DNA from: Alteribacter natronophilus | GTDB lineage: Bacteria; Bacillota; Bacilli; Bacillales; Salisediminibacteriaceae | DNA: 64,000 nt | NCBI RefSeq assembly: GCF_006007885.1 | Contig: NZ_VCRO01000007.1 | Span: forward strand, 62,001 to 126,000 | Direction of reading: 5' to 3' | The notes under the pieces: model-generated | Told to the model about the DNA's origin: nothing | The model's database searches: none | The model's input: only the letters and a program-made list of their open reading frames with translations | In this document: piece after piece, positions 43,239 to 51,759 of the stretch | Layout: every line of letters starts with the position of its first letter | Numbering within the stretch: position 1 is the first letter of the stretch | Program-made: the position numbers and the translations under genes

Positions 43239-46200
43239 ATGTTGAGAAAGAGCATTGGGCTGGTGATGGCGTTGATACTTGCGATGCCTGTTTTACTTAA
43301 CGACAGGGCTGAAAGCAGCGGGCAATCCGGGGAAACAGAGGAAGGTGACTGGACTCTGACGTGGGAGGATCAGTTTGAAGGGAACGAGCTGGATCCGGAC
43401 AAATGGACCATCGATACCGGCAACGGTTTTTACGATGCAAACGGGAACTGGGTTCCCGGCTGGGGAAATGAGGAGCTTCAGTCCTATCAGGAAGATAATG
43501 TGAGAGTAGAGGATGGGAAGCTTGTTCTTGAAGGCCGGGAGGAGACGGTTTCGGATGATACAGGAACCTATGATTATACTTCCGGAAAAGTCCATTCCCA
43601 GGGCAAGTTCAGTCAGAAGTACGGGAAGTTTGAAGCCAGGATGAAGCTGCCGGAAGGGCAGGGATACTGGCCGGCTTTCTGGATGATGCCTGAAGATGAC
43701 GTTTACGGCGGCTGGGCCGCTTCCGGGGAGATTGACATTATGGAAGCTGCCGGCGGGAGGCCGGACCATATTGGCGGTGCGATCCATTACGGTGCCGAGT
43801 GGCCGGGGAATACGTACACAGCGAAAGATTACTATTTTCCGGAAGGAACGGATATTACCGATTTCAACGTATACAGCATCGAATGGGAGCCGGGGGAAAT
43901 CCGCTGGTATGTGAACGGTGAACTTTACCAGACGCTCAACAACTGGAGTACGACCGGTTCAGGAAACCCGGCGAAGTTCTCCTACCCGGCGCCTTTTGAT
44001 CAGGAATTCTACCTGATTTTAAACCTTGCAGTCGGCGGATGGTACGGCGGCGATCCTGATGAGACAACACCGTTTCCCGGTGATGTTGTCGTCGATTATG
44101 TGAAGGCATACGAACTGACAGGCCGGGACTACATGGAGCCTGTGGAACCGGTATTTGAAGCAGAGGAGCTGCCGGAAGGTGCAAAGGAAGCAATCGATGG
44201 AAATTACGTGTACGACCCTGCTTTTGAAGAAGGGTTTACGAATATTAAAACCAATGATGACCTGCAGAATGACTGGACGAATGATTACTGGAATCTCGTC
44301 CATCTGAATGAATTTAACGGGGATGCAGCGGCGGCTGTAGAAGACGTGAACGGAGATCCGTTTGCCAAAGTTGATATCTCCGCGGCGGGCTCACAGACTT
44401 ACGCGGTGCAGCTGATCCAGAATGTGACACTCGGAAAAGGAAGATGGTACAAGCTGAGCTTTGATGCGAAAGCGGCAGCTGACCGGACGATGAACGTGAA
44501 GCTCGGAGGCGGCCCCGAAAGAGGGTATACAGCCTACTCCCCGAGCCGTGACTTCGCTTTAACAGAGAATCTCGAAACCTATGAAATGATCTTCCAGATG
44601 CAGCATGACAGTGACGCACTGGCGCGCCTGGAATATAACCTGGGACTGAACACGAACAGTGTCTGGGTCGGCAACGTAGTTCTCGAGGAAGTGGAAGCGC
44701 AGGATCCGTACAATGAAACGGCGCCAAAACGCCCACTGGCAAACGGCAACCATGTGTATAACGGCACCTTTGATCAGGGAAGAATGGACCGGATGACTTT
44801 CTGGGATTTCGACGCTGAAGCAGCGGACGCCGAAGCTTCCGTTGATCCGATTGCAAGAGATCTTGAAGTTGTCATTACAGATGGCGGCGAGATTCAAGAA
44901 GCTGTTTCCCTTCGTCAGTACGGGATGAATCTGCTTGGCGGTGCTGAGTATGAACTGTCGTTTAACGGAAGTGCGGCAGAAGAAAGAGACATTTCGATTG
45001 CCCTGCTAAGCGAAAATGGAGAAGCGATTTATCATGAGGAAACCGTATCGCTGAAGTCAGAGCAGGAAGATCAGACTTTCACATTTACGATGCCTGATGT
45101 AACAGATCCAGCAGGTCAGCTTGTATTCTACTTTGGCGGCAGCGAGAGCAATGTGGTGCTGGATGATGTTGAAATGTACCGGATTTCCGAGACCGATATT
45201 CCTCTGAGCGACGCCTTCCCGCTGAAGAACGGTTCGTTTGTCAACGGTGCAGCGTACTGGCACACGCACGTTCAGGGAGATTACGGTGACAGCTCCTCTG
45301 CAGGATCCTTTAAAGCAGAAAACGGAAAAGGTGTATTCTCGGTGCAGGATACAGGTGCAAACCCGTGGGATCTAATGCTGTTTCAGGAGAATCTTCCGGT
45401 GAAAGCAGGGAACACCTATGTGGTACAGTTCGATGCAAAATCTTCCGTGGACAGAACGATTGAGGCGGTCGTGGAAAATGCATCATACTACCGCCATCTG
45501 TCTGAGGAAATGGCATTAACCGAAGAAATGGAAACCTTCACGTTCGAATTTACGGTGCCGGAGGATGACACTGTCGGGCTTAAGTATCTTCTGGGGGCGG
45601 TTGAGGCAGCTCCTCATGACGTAACAGTGAGCAACGTCCGCTTTGAAGTGAAAGGCGAACGGGAGAAATACTTCCCGCTTAAAAACGGCGACTTCTCCCA
45701 CGGTCCCGAAGAATGGGGCACGCATCTTCAGGGTGACTGGGACGGCGAATCGCAAGCCGTGTTCAGCGGTGAAAATGAAGAAGCGCGGATCAGCATTGAA
45801 CATACTGGTGCCAACCCATGGGATATTCAGCTTACCCAGCCGGAGTTGAGCCTGAATGAAGGCCAGACCTATGTTGTTGAGTTTGATGCCAGCTCGACTG
45901 CTGACCGCTCCATTGAAGTCGTACTGGATAACGGTCCGGCAGGAGGATACTACAGGCACTTTGAAGAAATTGTTCAGCTGACTGACGAGGCTAAAACCTT
46001 TACGTTTGAATTTGAAATGGGCGCAGATGACACCGTTGGCTTCCTGTTCCTTCTCGGAAACGTCCTGGATGAACAGATCTCAGCTTCTCACGATGTGGTC
46101 ATTGATAATGTCCGTGTAGAGGTTCAGGGAGTGAGAGACTTCCTTGACGGCGAACCGAAGGAAGAGGAAGATGACAAACCGCTTCCGTCTGCGGGAGAGC

Positions 46201-46463
46201 TTCTTAAGGTACTTGAAGACAAGATGAATGACTATATCGCTTCCGGTGATATTCGCAGACCGCTGACAAACAAACTGACGAATACGCTCAGACAGGCACA
46301 GCATCACGAGAGTTCAGGGCGAATTGAGCAGGCAGAAAAGTTTGTCCATAAATACGTGGATCAGCTGGACAGCGATGCGGGACATATTGAAGAAGACGCA
46401 AAGGGCTTGCTGGAAGAAGCAGCCGAGAACGTGTTTCAGGCACTTAATAAAGAAACAGAGTAA
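43239..46463 (+). CDS. Secreted multidomain GH16 beta-glucanase (laminarinase-like) with CBMs and FIMAH domain
   Basis: This 1074-residue protein is exported (signal peptide about 1-27). Residues 40-290 are a GH16 catalytic domain with the retaining motif GEIDIMEAAG (nucleophile Glu164, Asp166, acid/base Glu169) and LNLAVGGWYGGDP, as in endo-beta-1,3-glucanases. Residues about 330-960 hold four carbohydrate-binding-like beta-sandwich units of the CBM4/9 kind. Three share phrases: YVVQFDAKSSVDRTIEAVVEN, YVVEFDASSTADRSIEVVLD and WYKLSFDAKAAADRTMNVKL. The last 80 residues (DIRRPLTNKLTNTLRQAQHH) resemble the FIMAH domain of secreted enzymes. No membrane or sortase anchor is seen. The overall charge is acidic. 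Confidence 0.93.
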   Translation: MLRKSIGLVMALILAMPVLLNDRAESSGQSGETEEGDWTLTWEDQFEGNELDPDKWTIDTGNGFYDANGNWVPGWGNEELQSYQEDNVRVEDGKLVLEGREETVSDDTGTYDYTSGKVHSQGKFSQKYGKFEARMKLPEGQGYWPAFWMMPEDDVYGGWAASGEIDIMEAAGGRPDHIGGAIHYGAEWPGNTYTAKDYYFPEGTDITDFNVYSIEWEPGEIRWYVNGELYQTLNNWSTTGSGNPAKFSYPAPFDQEFYLILNLAVGGWYGGDPDETTPFPGDVVVDYVKAYELTGRDYMEPVEPVFEAEELPEGAKEAIDGNYVYDPAFEEGFTNIKTNDDLQNDWTNDYWNLVHLNEFNGDAAAAVEDVNGDPFAKVDISAAGSQTYAVQLIQNVTLGKGRWYKLSFDAKAAADRTMNVKLGGGPERGYTAYSPSRDFALTENLETYEMIFQMQHDSDALARLEYNLGLNTNSVWVGNVVLEEVEAQDPYNETAPKRPLANGNHVYNGTFDQGRMDRMTFWDFDAEAADAEASVDPIARDLEVVITDGGEIQEAVSLRQYGMNLLGGAEYELSFNGSAAEERDISIALLSENGEAIYHEETVSLKSEQEDQTFTFTMPDVTDPAGQLVFYFGGSESNVVLDDVEMYRISETDIPLSDAFPLKNGSFVNGAAYWHTHVQGDYGDSSSAGSFKAENGKGVFSVQDTGANPWDLMLFQENLPVKAGNTYVVQFDAKSSVDRTIEAVVENASYYRHLSEEMALTEEMETFTFEFTVPEDDTVGLKYLLGAVEAAPHDVTVSNVRFEVKGEREKYFPLKNGDFSHGPEEWGTHLQGDWDGESQAVFSGENEEARISIEHTGANPWDIQLTQPELSLNEGQTYVVEFDASSTADRSIEVVLDNGPAGGYYRHFEEIVQLTDEAKTFTFEFEMGADDTVGFLFLLGNVLDEQISASHDVVIDNVRVEVQGVRDFLDGEPKEEEDDKPLPSAGELLKVLEDKMNDYIASGDIRRPLTNKLTNTLRQAQHHESSGRIEQAEKFVHKYVDQLDSDAGHIEEDAKGLLEEAAENVFQALNKETE

Positions 46464-46487
46464 CAGAACGTTATAGATCTTTTACGC

Positions 46488-46533
46488 AAAAACATCCTCT
46501 TGAGCCGGCATGGCAGAAGAGGATGTTTTTTTA
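46488..46533 (+). terminator. Terminator of the glucanase gene
   Basis: AAACATCCTCTT pairs with AAGAGGATGTTT around a 15-nt loop, followed by a long T-run. Confidence 0.88.
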
Positions 46534-46586
46534 TTTGCACCGCCTGCATTTTCGATAGAAGTTGTTCTCAGCCCGGTTCTGCCTGG

Positions 46587-47192
46587 TTAGGCCTCTGCTT
46601 CAATTTCTGTTACTTCAAGTCCGTAATGATTCACAACGTTCCGGACGTGGGAGCGCAGTTCCGTATCCGTTACACGGAACGGCAGGTGAATCGTTTCGTT
46701 TCCGTCGCTGAACGTATATGAAAGAATCCGGTTCGATTCCGCATCCACTTCCCGGTACACTTCCGTCACGTCAGTCCACTCGATCATTTTTTCCCCGCTT
46801 GCAAAAAGCTGGTTCGTGTGCGCTCCCTGGTCATCGAGGTATGTGTAATGGTTGACCCCGAAAACGAATGCAGGGAATGCGATGAAAAACAGAACCACAT
46901 GAACAAATGTCAGGCGGTACGGCTGGTCCCGGCGGTCGGACCACATTTTTGTAAACAGAGTTGAAAGCAGCACGGCAGCCATCCAGACCATGCCTGCCCC
47001 GAATGTCACATAAGCTGCGGTCGGCCGGATGAAGATCCAATGATCACGGGAAAAATACAGCACGTCCTGAATCACCATTACCGCAACAACCGGCAGAAAA
47101 GCAGCAGATATAATTAAAATGAGACTGGAGACGACCAGTACGGGAGCAACCCGTCCGGTATCGGCGTCCCTGAGTGAAAGCTTTGATAACAT
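46587..47192 (-). CDS. Membrane protein with C-terminal PH-like domain, unknown function
   Basis: This protein is about 201 residues from ATG 47192, preferred because GAGG lies 9 nt upstream; earlier ATGs at 47213, 47207 and 47201 lack a site. Three hydrophobic segments (about 17-42, 58-78 and 96-113) precede a soluble beta-rich domain (KMIEWTDVTEVYREV, SYTFSDGNETIHLPF) resembling bacterial PH domains. I do not recognise a named family. It is a single gene with no operon partner. Confidence 0.65.
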   Translation of the reverse strand: MLSKLSLRDADTGRVAPVLVVSSLILIISAAFLPVVAVMVIQDVLYFSRDHWIFIRPTAAYVTFGAGMVWMAAVLLSTLFTKMWSDRRDQPYRLTFVHVVLFFIAFPAFVFGVNHYTYLDDQGAHTNQLFASGEKMIEWTDVTEVYREVDAESNRILSYTFSDGNETIHLPFRVTDTELRSHVRNVVNHYGLEVTEIEAEA

Positions 47193-47329
47193 AATAACCA
47201 TCCTCATCTTCATGTTGATTCATTTACGTATGTATTAGTGCAAAAGTTTCCTTATTTTTAAATTTTACAACAATTATTTCGGTTAGGATACTATTTTGGA
47301 AAATAATTTCTTCTTGTTGGAAATGAACA

Positions 47330-47370
47330 TAAAAGTACCCGCCATCTTCAGAGATTATGAGATGACGGGC
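47330..47370 (-). terminator. Terminator of the DUF1906-like gene
   Basis: On the minus strand CCCGTCATCT pairs with AGATGGCGGG (one G-T) around a 12-nt loop, then TACTTTTATG. Confidence 0.7.
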
Positions 47371-47377
47371 AGGATGA

Positions 47378-48040
47378 TTACTCAATGGCTGAAAAAAGTT
47401 CGTCGTTCATAAGTACGGTATCGATCGGGCAGATGTCGGAATCGCGACCGTACTGCCAGGCCCATACGCTGCCGCCGCAGTCCGGTTCTGCCGGAGCAAA
47501 AGCCGGTGCCTCTGCCTGCGGAAGAGTGCCGGGTTCGGGTTCCGCACTCCATAGTACGCTCTGATTCAGGACTGCCGGTTCCGCTTCAACAGCCTGACAG
47601 AAAGCGGCGTTAAAATCCCCCTGAACCGGATCATTATAAAAGCCGGGACGGTAGCCGCTGTCCAGAAATGCATCCACCCAGGCAATCAGCCAGGCAGCAT
47701 CGATGTCAAAAAAACGCTCCAGATTGGCAAAAAGAAACGTTCCCTCCGGGATACCGAGGCGCTGGGCATTAAAAATGGCATTTCTGGCTGCGGTCCGCCC
47801 TCTCCTGTCTCCCAGTGCCACCCTGAAATCATTGTAAATCGGAAGGAGCCGCATTCCGTTTTCCCGTATAAAGCGGATCTCCTCAACAGTCAGTCCTGCG
47901 CTTACGTCAGGTACCTCAGTGAGAAACCGTCCCCAGAATGCAGGGTCCCCTAAATTCTGCTGTACACAGTCATAAAGTGCCTGATCAACCGGCCGGGCCG
48001 AATTCACTCCCCAGATCGTCTGTCTTCGTCTGAATCTCAC
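47378..48040 (-). CDS. Glycoside hydrolase-like (DUF1906, Rv2525c-type) protein
   Basis: This 220-residue protein probably starts at GTG 48040, with GAGGAGGT 7 nt upstream; the GTG at 48046 is too close to that site. The fold signature of DUF1906/GH25-like TIM barrels is visible: WGVNSARPVD at the start, LTVEEIRFIRENGMRLLPIYNDF, then GTFLFANLERFFDIDAAWLIAW and GYRPGFYNDP. The C-terminal WAWQYGRDSDICPIDTVLMND is the conserved end strand of such proteins. There is no signal peptide, so it is cytoplasmic or exported by another route. Its substrate is unknown; it may act on spore or cell-wall glycans. Confidence 0.75.
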   Translation of the reverse strand: MRFRRRQTIWGVNSARPVDQALYDCVQQNLGDPAFWGRFLTEVPDVSAGLTVEEIRFIRENGMRLLPIYNDFRVALGDRRGRTAARNAIFNAQRLGIPEGTFLFANLERFFDIDAAWLIAWVDAFLDSGYRPGFYNDPVQGDFNAAFCQAVEAEPAVLNQSVLWSAEPEPGTLPQAEAPAFAPAEPDCGGSVWAWQYGRDSDICPIDTVLMNDELFSAIE

Positions 48041-48086
48041 GCGCACACCTCCTCAAAGGCAGGGTATGTGATCCTGCAGAGGCAGG

Positions 48087-48132
48087 TGCCTGGCACGCAG
48101 ATTATCTATCTGTAAATCTTTAATAGGAAGAG
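48087..48132 (+). repeat. 46-bp direct repeat, left copy
   Basis: The segment starts TGCCTGGCACGCAGATTATC and matches 49075-49120 at 43 of 46 positions. The two copies bracket a single dehydrogenase gene. TGCCTGGCAC is also a short palindrome. Confidence 0.9.
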
Positions 48133-48205
48133 ACATCCCCTCCCTTTTTTGGGACTCTTAATTAAATCTCTCCCATTTTTATTAAGGTACGACTGGTTAC
48201 TGCCG

Positions 48206-48976
48206 TTACGTTGCTTTCATTCCGCCATCAATAGTATAAATACCGCCAGTTATGAAACTGGCTTTTTCCGATGCCAGGAAATACACCAAATCAGCAATTT
48301 CGTGATTTTCCGCATATCTGCCCAGCGGAATGGCTGCTGCAAAGCTTTTCTGAGCTGCTTCTGCATTTTCAGGGCTGAATCCTGCCTCTAGAGACCGCAT
48401 CATCCTGTTGTTAACTGGTGAAGGACACACTGCATTTACACGAATACCATCCGGAGCCCCTTCTAATGCTGCTGTTTTTGTTAACCCCAGAAGGGCATGC
48501 TTGGACGTGATATATGCAGACACACCAGCTGTTCCTCCGAGGCCGGCAACAGAAGCTGTATTTATGATGGAACCGCCTTTATTTTCTTTCATAATAGGCA
48601 TCGCGTATTTCAGGCCATAAAAGACGCCTTTAACATTTACATCTAAAACTTTGTCAAAGAGTTCTGATGGGTAATCAGGAATGGGGAGTACTTTCCCTTC
48701 AATACCTGCGTTATTAAAGAGAACATCCACTGTACCAAAAGCCTCTACAGTTTTTTCTATGAAGTTCTTAACCTGTGCTTCATTTCCCACATCCGCGGCA
48801 ACTGTAATATACTGCCCGTCATTCAGGTCTAATTCGGCTGCTGCCTGATCTAATGCTTCCTGGTCTAAATCTACTAATGTAACCTTTGCTCCGTCATTTG
48901 AAAAAGATTTAACTGCTTCCTTGCCAATCCCTCCGGCAGCCCCGGTAATGACCACAACTTTTCCATTAAAACTCAT
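48206..48976 (-). CDS. Short-chain dehydrogenase/reductase in a repeat-bounded cassette
   Basis: This 256-residue classical SDR starts at ATG 48976 behind AAGGGGGG; the longer frame has no site. The cofactor motif TGAAGGIGKEA is near residue 11, followed by NNAGIEGK, the catalytic Ser in NTASVAGLGG, Tyr/Lys in YITSKHA and a C-terminal ITGGIYTIDGGM. Asp after beta-2 (VDLD) suggests NAD. The gene is visibly more AT rich than its neighbours and is bracketed by 46-bp direct repeats, so it may have been acquired separately. The substrate is unknown. Confidence 0.85.
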   Translation of the reverse strand: MSFNGKVVVITGAAGGIGKEAVKSFSNDGAKVTLVDLDQEALDQAAAELDLNDGQYITVAADVGNEAQVKNFIEKTVEAFGTVDVLFNNAGIEGKVLPIPDYPSELFDKVLDVNVKGVFYGLKYAMPIMKENKGGSIINTASVAGLGGTAGVSAYITSKHALLGLTKTAALEGAPDGIRVNAVCPSPVNNRMMRSLEAGFSPENAEAAQKSFAAAIPLGRYAENHEIADLVYFLASEKASFITGGIYTIDGGMKAT

Positions 48977-49074
48977 AGAACCCCCCCTTAATTGGTATAG
49001 GAAACACATTTCACTATTATCATACCTTCGATTTCTCAATATTCAAACTAAAACTTATGTAAAGTAGGGACAGA

Positions 49075-49120
49075 TGCCTGGCACGCAGATTATCTATTTG
49101 TAAATGTTTAACAGGAAGAG
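49075..49120 (+). repeat. 46-bp direct repeat, right copy
   Basis: This partner of 48087-48132 lies 988 bp away in the same orientation with three mismatches. It lies upstream of the dehydrogenase gene and about 70 bp before the AIM24-like gene. Confidence 0.9.
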
Positions 49121-49193
49121 GGTTCAGGGAATATCAAAGGGAAATCGCTGACCCGGCAGTAAGTCTTCCAAATTAATAGAAAGGATGACACAT

Positions 49194-49880
49194 ATGAGCG
49201 AACAGTCGGTACAGGAGTTTGTCGAGCAGACGAAAAAGAGGGAAAAGGCGAAAGATACGTTTCACCTGGAAACGGACCGGATCCTTGAGGTGACACTTTC
49301 GGGTGATCTCTGGGCGAAAACAGGGGCGATGATCTCCTACACCGGTGACATCCGCTTTGAGCGGGAGGGCCTCCTTGAGCACGGAGCAAGCCGGGCGTTT
49401 AAAAAGACGTTCACCAACGAAGGCAGCGAACTCATGAAAGCCTCCGGCGAAGGAAATCTGTTTTTATCCGACCAGGGCAAAAAAATTACGATACTGGATC
49501 TTCAAAATGAAAGCATCCGGGTGAACGGCAACGACCTTCTGGCGTTCGAGCCAACGGTGGACTGGGATATATTCATGATGAGGAAAGTGGCGGGAATGAT
49601 GTCCGGCGGGCTTTTTAACATCCTTCTCGAGGGACGGGGGCGGATCGCCATTACAACATATTACGAGCCGCTGACACTCATGGTGGAACCGGGCAAACCG
49701 GTGCGGACCGACCCTAATGCCACGGTCGCCTGGTCCGGTGATCTGGAACCGGAGTTCAGAACGGACGTCAATTACAAGACCTTTCTCGGAAGGGGAAGCG
49801 GGGAGTCGATACAGATGGAATTTGAAGGATGGGGCTTCGTCATCGTTCAGCCGTGCTTTGAAGGAACAATGAACGAATAA
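49194..49880 (+). CDS. AIM24/DUF124 family protein
   Basis: This 228-residue protein starts at ATG 49194, with AAAGGA 8-9 nt upstream; the ATG at 49185 abuts that site. It has the beta-rich repeat pattern of the AIM24 (TIGR00266-like) family: LEVTLSGDLWAKTGAMISYTG, GEGNLFLSDQGKKITILDL, then GLFNILLEGRGRIAITTY and VEPGKPVRTDPNATVAWSGD. Bacterial members form trimeric beta-prisms of unknown role; a link to membrane or mitochondrial morphology comes only from yeast. A weak hairpin (GGCGGTC/GGACCGTC, 49892-49912) follows. Confidence 0.85.
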   Translation: MSEQSVQEFVEQTKKREKAKDTFHLETDRILEVTLSGDLWAKTGAMISYTGDIRFEREGLLEHGASRAFKKTFTNEGSELMKASGEGNLFLSDQGKKITILDLQNESIRVNGNDLLAFEPTVDWDIFMMRKVAGMMSGGLFNILLEGRGRIAITTYYEPLTLMVEPGKPVRTDPNATVAWSGDLEPEFRTDVNYKTFLGRGSGESIQMEFEGWGFVIVQPCFEGTMNE

Positions 49881-50037
49881 TTGCGCGTGAGGCGGTCTGG
49901 TGAGGACCGTCTTTATTTCTGATCTGAAGTCGGGACTTTTTCCTAAATGAAGGAAATGAAGGTTCATAAATTGAAGAAAGTAAAGTACGAATGAAGAATG
50001 AAACGAACATGGAAAGCAGTGAGAGAGATGAAGATCG

Positions 50038-50054
50038 GAAGATACAGTATCTTC
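50038..50054. promoter_or_regulatory. 17-bp palindrome upstream of the Nudix gene
   Basis: GAAGATA-CAG-TATCTTC is a perfect inverted repeat ending 34 bp before the Nudix start, a plausible operator position. Confidence 0.45.
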
Positions 50055-50088
50055 AGTTGCGGCAGACAAATGTAAATGGGGGAGTACG

Positions 50089-50709
50089 ATGAATGAACCG
50101 ACACGGCTGACACTGGCAAAAGAGCTCCAGGCTCTCGCTCAGTCCGGTCTCGCCTATTCAAAGGATGAATTTGATATTGAACGTTTTGAGAGGATCAGGG
50201 CAATCAGTGCGGAAATGCTCGAAGGCTTTACAGATGAACCAGTCTCAAAAATCAGAGACCTGTTTGCCGGTGAAACGGGGTATCAGACACCGAAAGTGGA
50301 CGTAAGAGCTGTCGTTTTCAAAGACGGAAAGCTTCTGATGGTGAAAGAGAGAAGCGATGACAGCTGGGCCCTGCCCGGCGGCTGGGGGGATATCGGCCTT
50401 ACTCCGGCAGAAGTGGCGGTAAAGGAAGTACAGGAGGAGTCGGGATACCACGTACGGGCACAGCGGCTCGTTGCTGTGATGGATAAAAAGTGCCACGATC
50501 ATCCGCCCTCCGCGTATCATACTTATAAAATGTTCATCCTCTGCAGCCTGGATGGAGGCAAACCGGCTGCCAGTATGGAAACGAGCGACATCGGTTTTTT
50601 TGACAGGGAGAATCTGCCTCCGTTGTCACGGGCAAGAATTACGAACCGTCAGATAGAGATCCTGTTTGGTTACTGGGACAACCCGGACAGCCCTGCTTAC
50701 TTTGATTGA
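50089..50709 (+). CDS. Nudix hydrolase with N-terminal Nudix-associated domain
   Basis: This 206-residue protein has an N-terminal helical domain (AKELQALAQSGLAYSKDEFD, IRAISAEMLEGF) found in YjhB-like ADP-ribose pyrophosphatases, then a Nudix fold. The box GGWGDIGLTPAEVAVKEVQE continues to ESG. WALPGGWGD and the MDKKCHDHPPSAYHTYKMFI segment match that subfamily, suggesting ADP-ribose or a related dinucleotide as substrate. GGGGGAG lies 8 nt before the ATG. It precedes a fragment of the dispersed repeat and a methyltransferase gene. Confidence 0.85.
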   Translation: MNEPTRLTLAKELQALAQSGLAYSKDEFDIERFERIRAISAEMLEGFTDEPVSKIRDLFAGETGYQTPKVDVRAVVFKDGKLLMVKERSDDSWALPGGWGDIGLTPAEVAVKEVQEESGYHVRAQRLVAVMDKKCHDHPPSAYHTYKMFILCSLDGGKPAASMETSDIGFFDRENLPPLSRARITNRQIEILFGYWDNPDSPAYFD

Positions 50710-50750
50710 CTAGATTACTGCTTTTAGAAAGAAGTGTTATAAAGCGGAAA

Positions 50751-50812
50751 GAGTCCGCCTGCAGCGGGATAAAACAGCAATTTTTCCGAAAACACCTTTA
50801 CGAAAAGAATGT
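50751..50812 (+). repeat. Dispersed element, fragment I
   Basis: GCGGAAAGAGTCCGCCTGC, then AGCGGGATAAAACAGCAAT and TTTTCCGAAAAC, match one end of copies D and E read from the opposite strand; the other end is gone. It lies after the Nudix stop and before the methyltransferase start. Confidence 0.65.
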
Positions 50813-50831
50813 AAAAAAAGAGGGTGGCGCC

Positions 50832-51551
50832 ATGATTCGCACAACAGAAGATGTTTTACATATGCTCGACAGCTGGCTGGATGAGGATTCGGGGATCGAC
50901 TGGGATGCGTTTTACAAAGACAGGGAGCGGCCGGTTCCGTTTTTTGCGGACAGGCCGGATGAAAACATACTCGATTACATGGAGTCCGGCAAAATAAAGC
51001 CGGGCCGGGTACTTGAGCTCGGTTGCGGTCCGGGGAGAAACGCCCTTCACTTTGCAAGAAACGGTTTTCAGGTAGACGCCGTGGACAGCTCGGCTGAAGC
51101 ACTCAGCTGGGCATCGGAAAGAGCGGAAAAAGAAAGTCTTCCTGTACGCTTTATTCAAGAGAGTCTTTACAACTTCGACCCAGAACCTGGAGCGTATGAT
51201 CTCGTATACGATTCGGGCTGCTTTCACCATGTGCCGCCCCACAGGCGTGAGGGATATATGTCACTTGTGAAGAAAGCTCTTAAACCGGGAGGCCGTTTTG
51301 CCCTTACCTGCTTCCGTGAAAACGGACCGCTGGGAGGTTCTCCAATGACTGACCGGGAGATTTACGAAAAACGGACCATGGCAGGCGGTCTCGGGTTTAC
51401 AGAAGAAAAACTCCGCTTGATTTTTCACGAATTCACTGAAATTGAAGTCCGGCCGATGTTCGTTTCAAAAGACCCTGGTGTGTTTGGTGTGGAGGGGCTT
51501 TTGGCAGGGCTGTTTGAAAAGAGAACCGCTGCACGGAAGGAAAAAGGTTAA
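50832..51551 (+). CDS. Class I SAM-dependent methyltransferase
   Basis: This 239-residue protein starts at ATG 50832; the frame opens further upstream but through repeat fragment I. Motif I is VLELGCGPGRNALHFARNG near residue 60, the acidic loop VDAVDSSAEAL follows, and motif II reads YDLVYDSGCFHHVPPHRRE near 120. KALKPGGRFALTCF is the post-motif strand. The pattern matches Tehb/YodH-like small-molecule methyltransferases; no target is apparent. A small membrane protein gene begins 4 bp after its stop. Confidence 0.85.
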   Translation: MIRTTEDVLHMLDSWLDEDSGIDWDAFYKDRERPVPFFADRPDENILDYMESGKIKPGRVLELGCGPGRNALHFARNGFQVDAVDSSAEALSWASERAEKESLPVRFIQESLYNFDPEPGAYDLVYDSGCFHHVPPHRREGYMSLVKKALKPGGRFALTCFRENGPLGGSPMTDREIYEKRTMAGGLGFTEEKLRLIFHEFTEIEVRPMFVSKDPGVFGVEGLLAGLFEKRTAARKEKG

Positions 51552-51555
51552 CCCT

Positions 51556-51741
51556 GTGAATTTCCTCGCAGGCATTCTTCTTGCAGCCGGGGCAGTGTCA
51601 CTCTGGGTGATCGGTCTTATTTATCCGGCGTGGCTTAAGGAAAAGCAGCCGGATTTACCGGAGAAAAAATTGTATACCACCCGGGGAGCGGGAGTGGTTG
51701 TGGCCATCATCTGCTTTCTGATGGCCGTATGGATATTGTAG
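51556..51741 (+). CDS. Small two-helix membrane protein
   Basis: This 61-residue protein starts at GTG 51556 behind AAGGAAAAAGG, 4 bp after the methyltransferase stop. Residues 2-24 and 43-60 are hydrophobic (FLAGILLAAGAVSLWVIGLI, GVVVAIICFLMAVWIL) and flank a polar loop YPAWLKEKQPDLPEKK. The frame extends upstream within the methyltransferase gene, but that part is not a protein start. The function is unknown; such short proteins often pair with a neighbour. Confidence 0.6.
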   Translation: MNFLAGILLAAGAVSLWVIGLIYPAWLKEKQPDLPEKKLYTTRGAGVVVAIICFLMAVWIL

Positions 51742-51759
51742 AAACGGAGGTGGCAGCTG

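Noticed and set aside
50815-50835. T-box-like GAGGGTGGCGCC
   Set aside because: It is the ribosome site and start of the methyltransferase; no specifier or antiterminator structure surrounds it.
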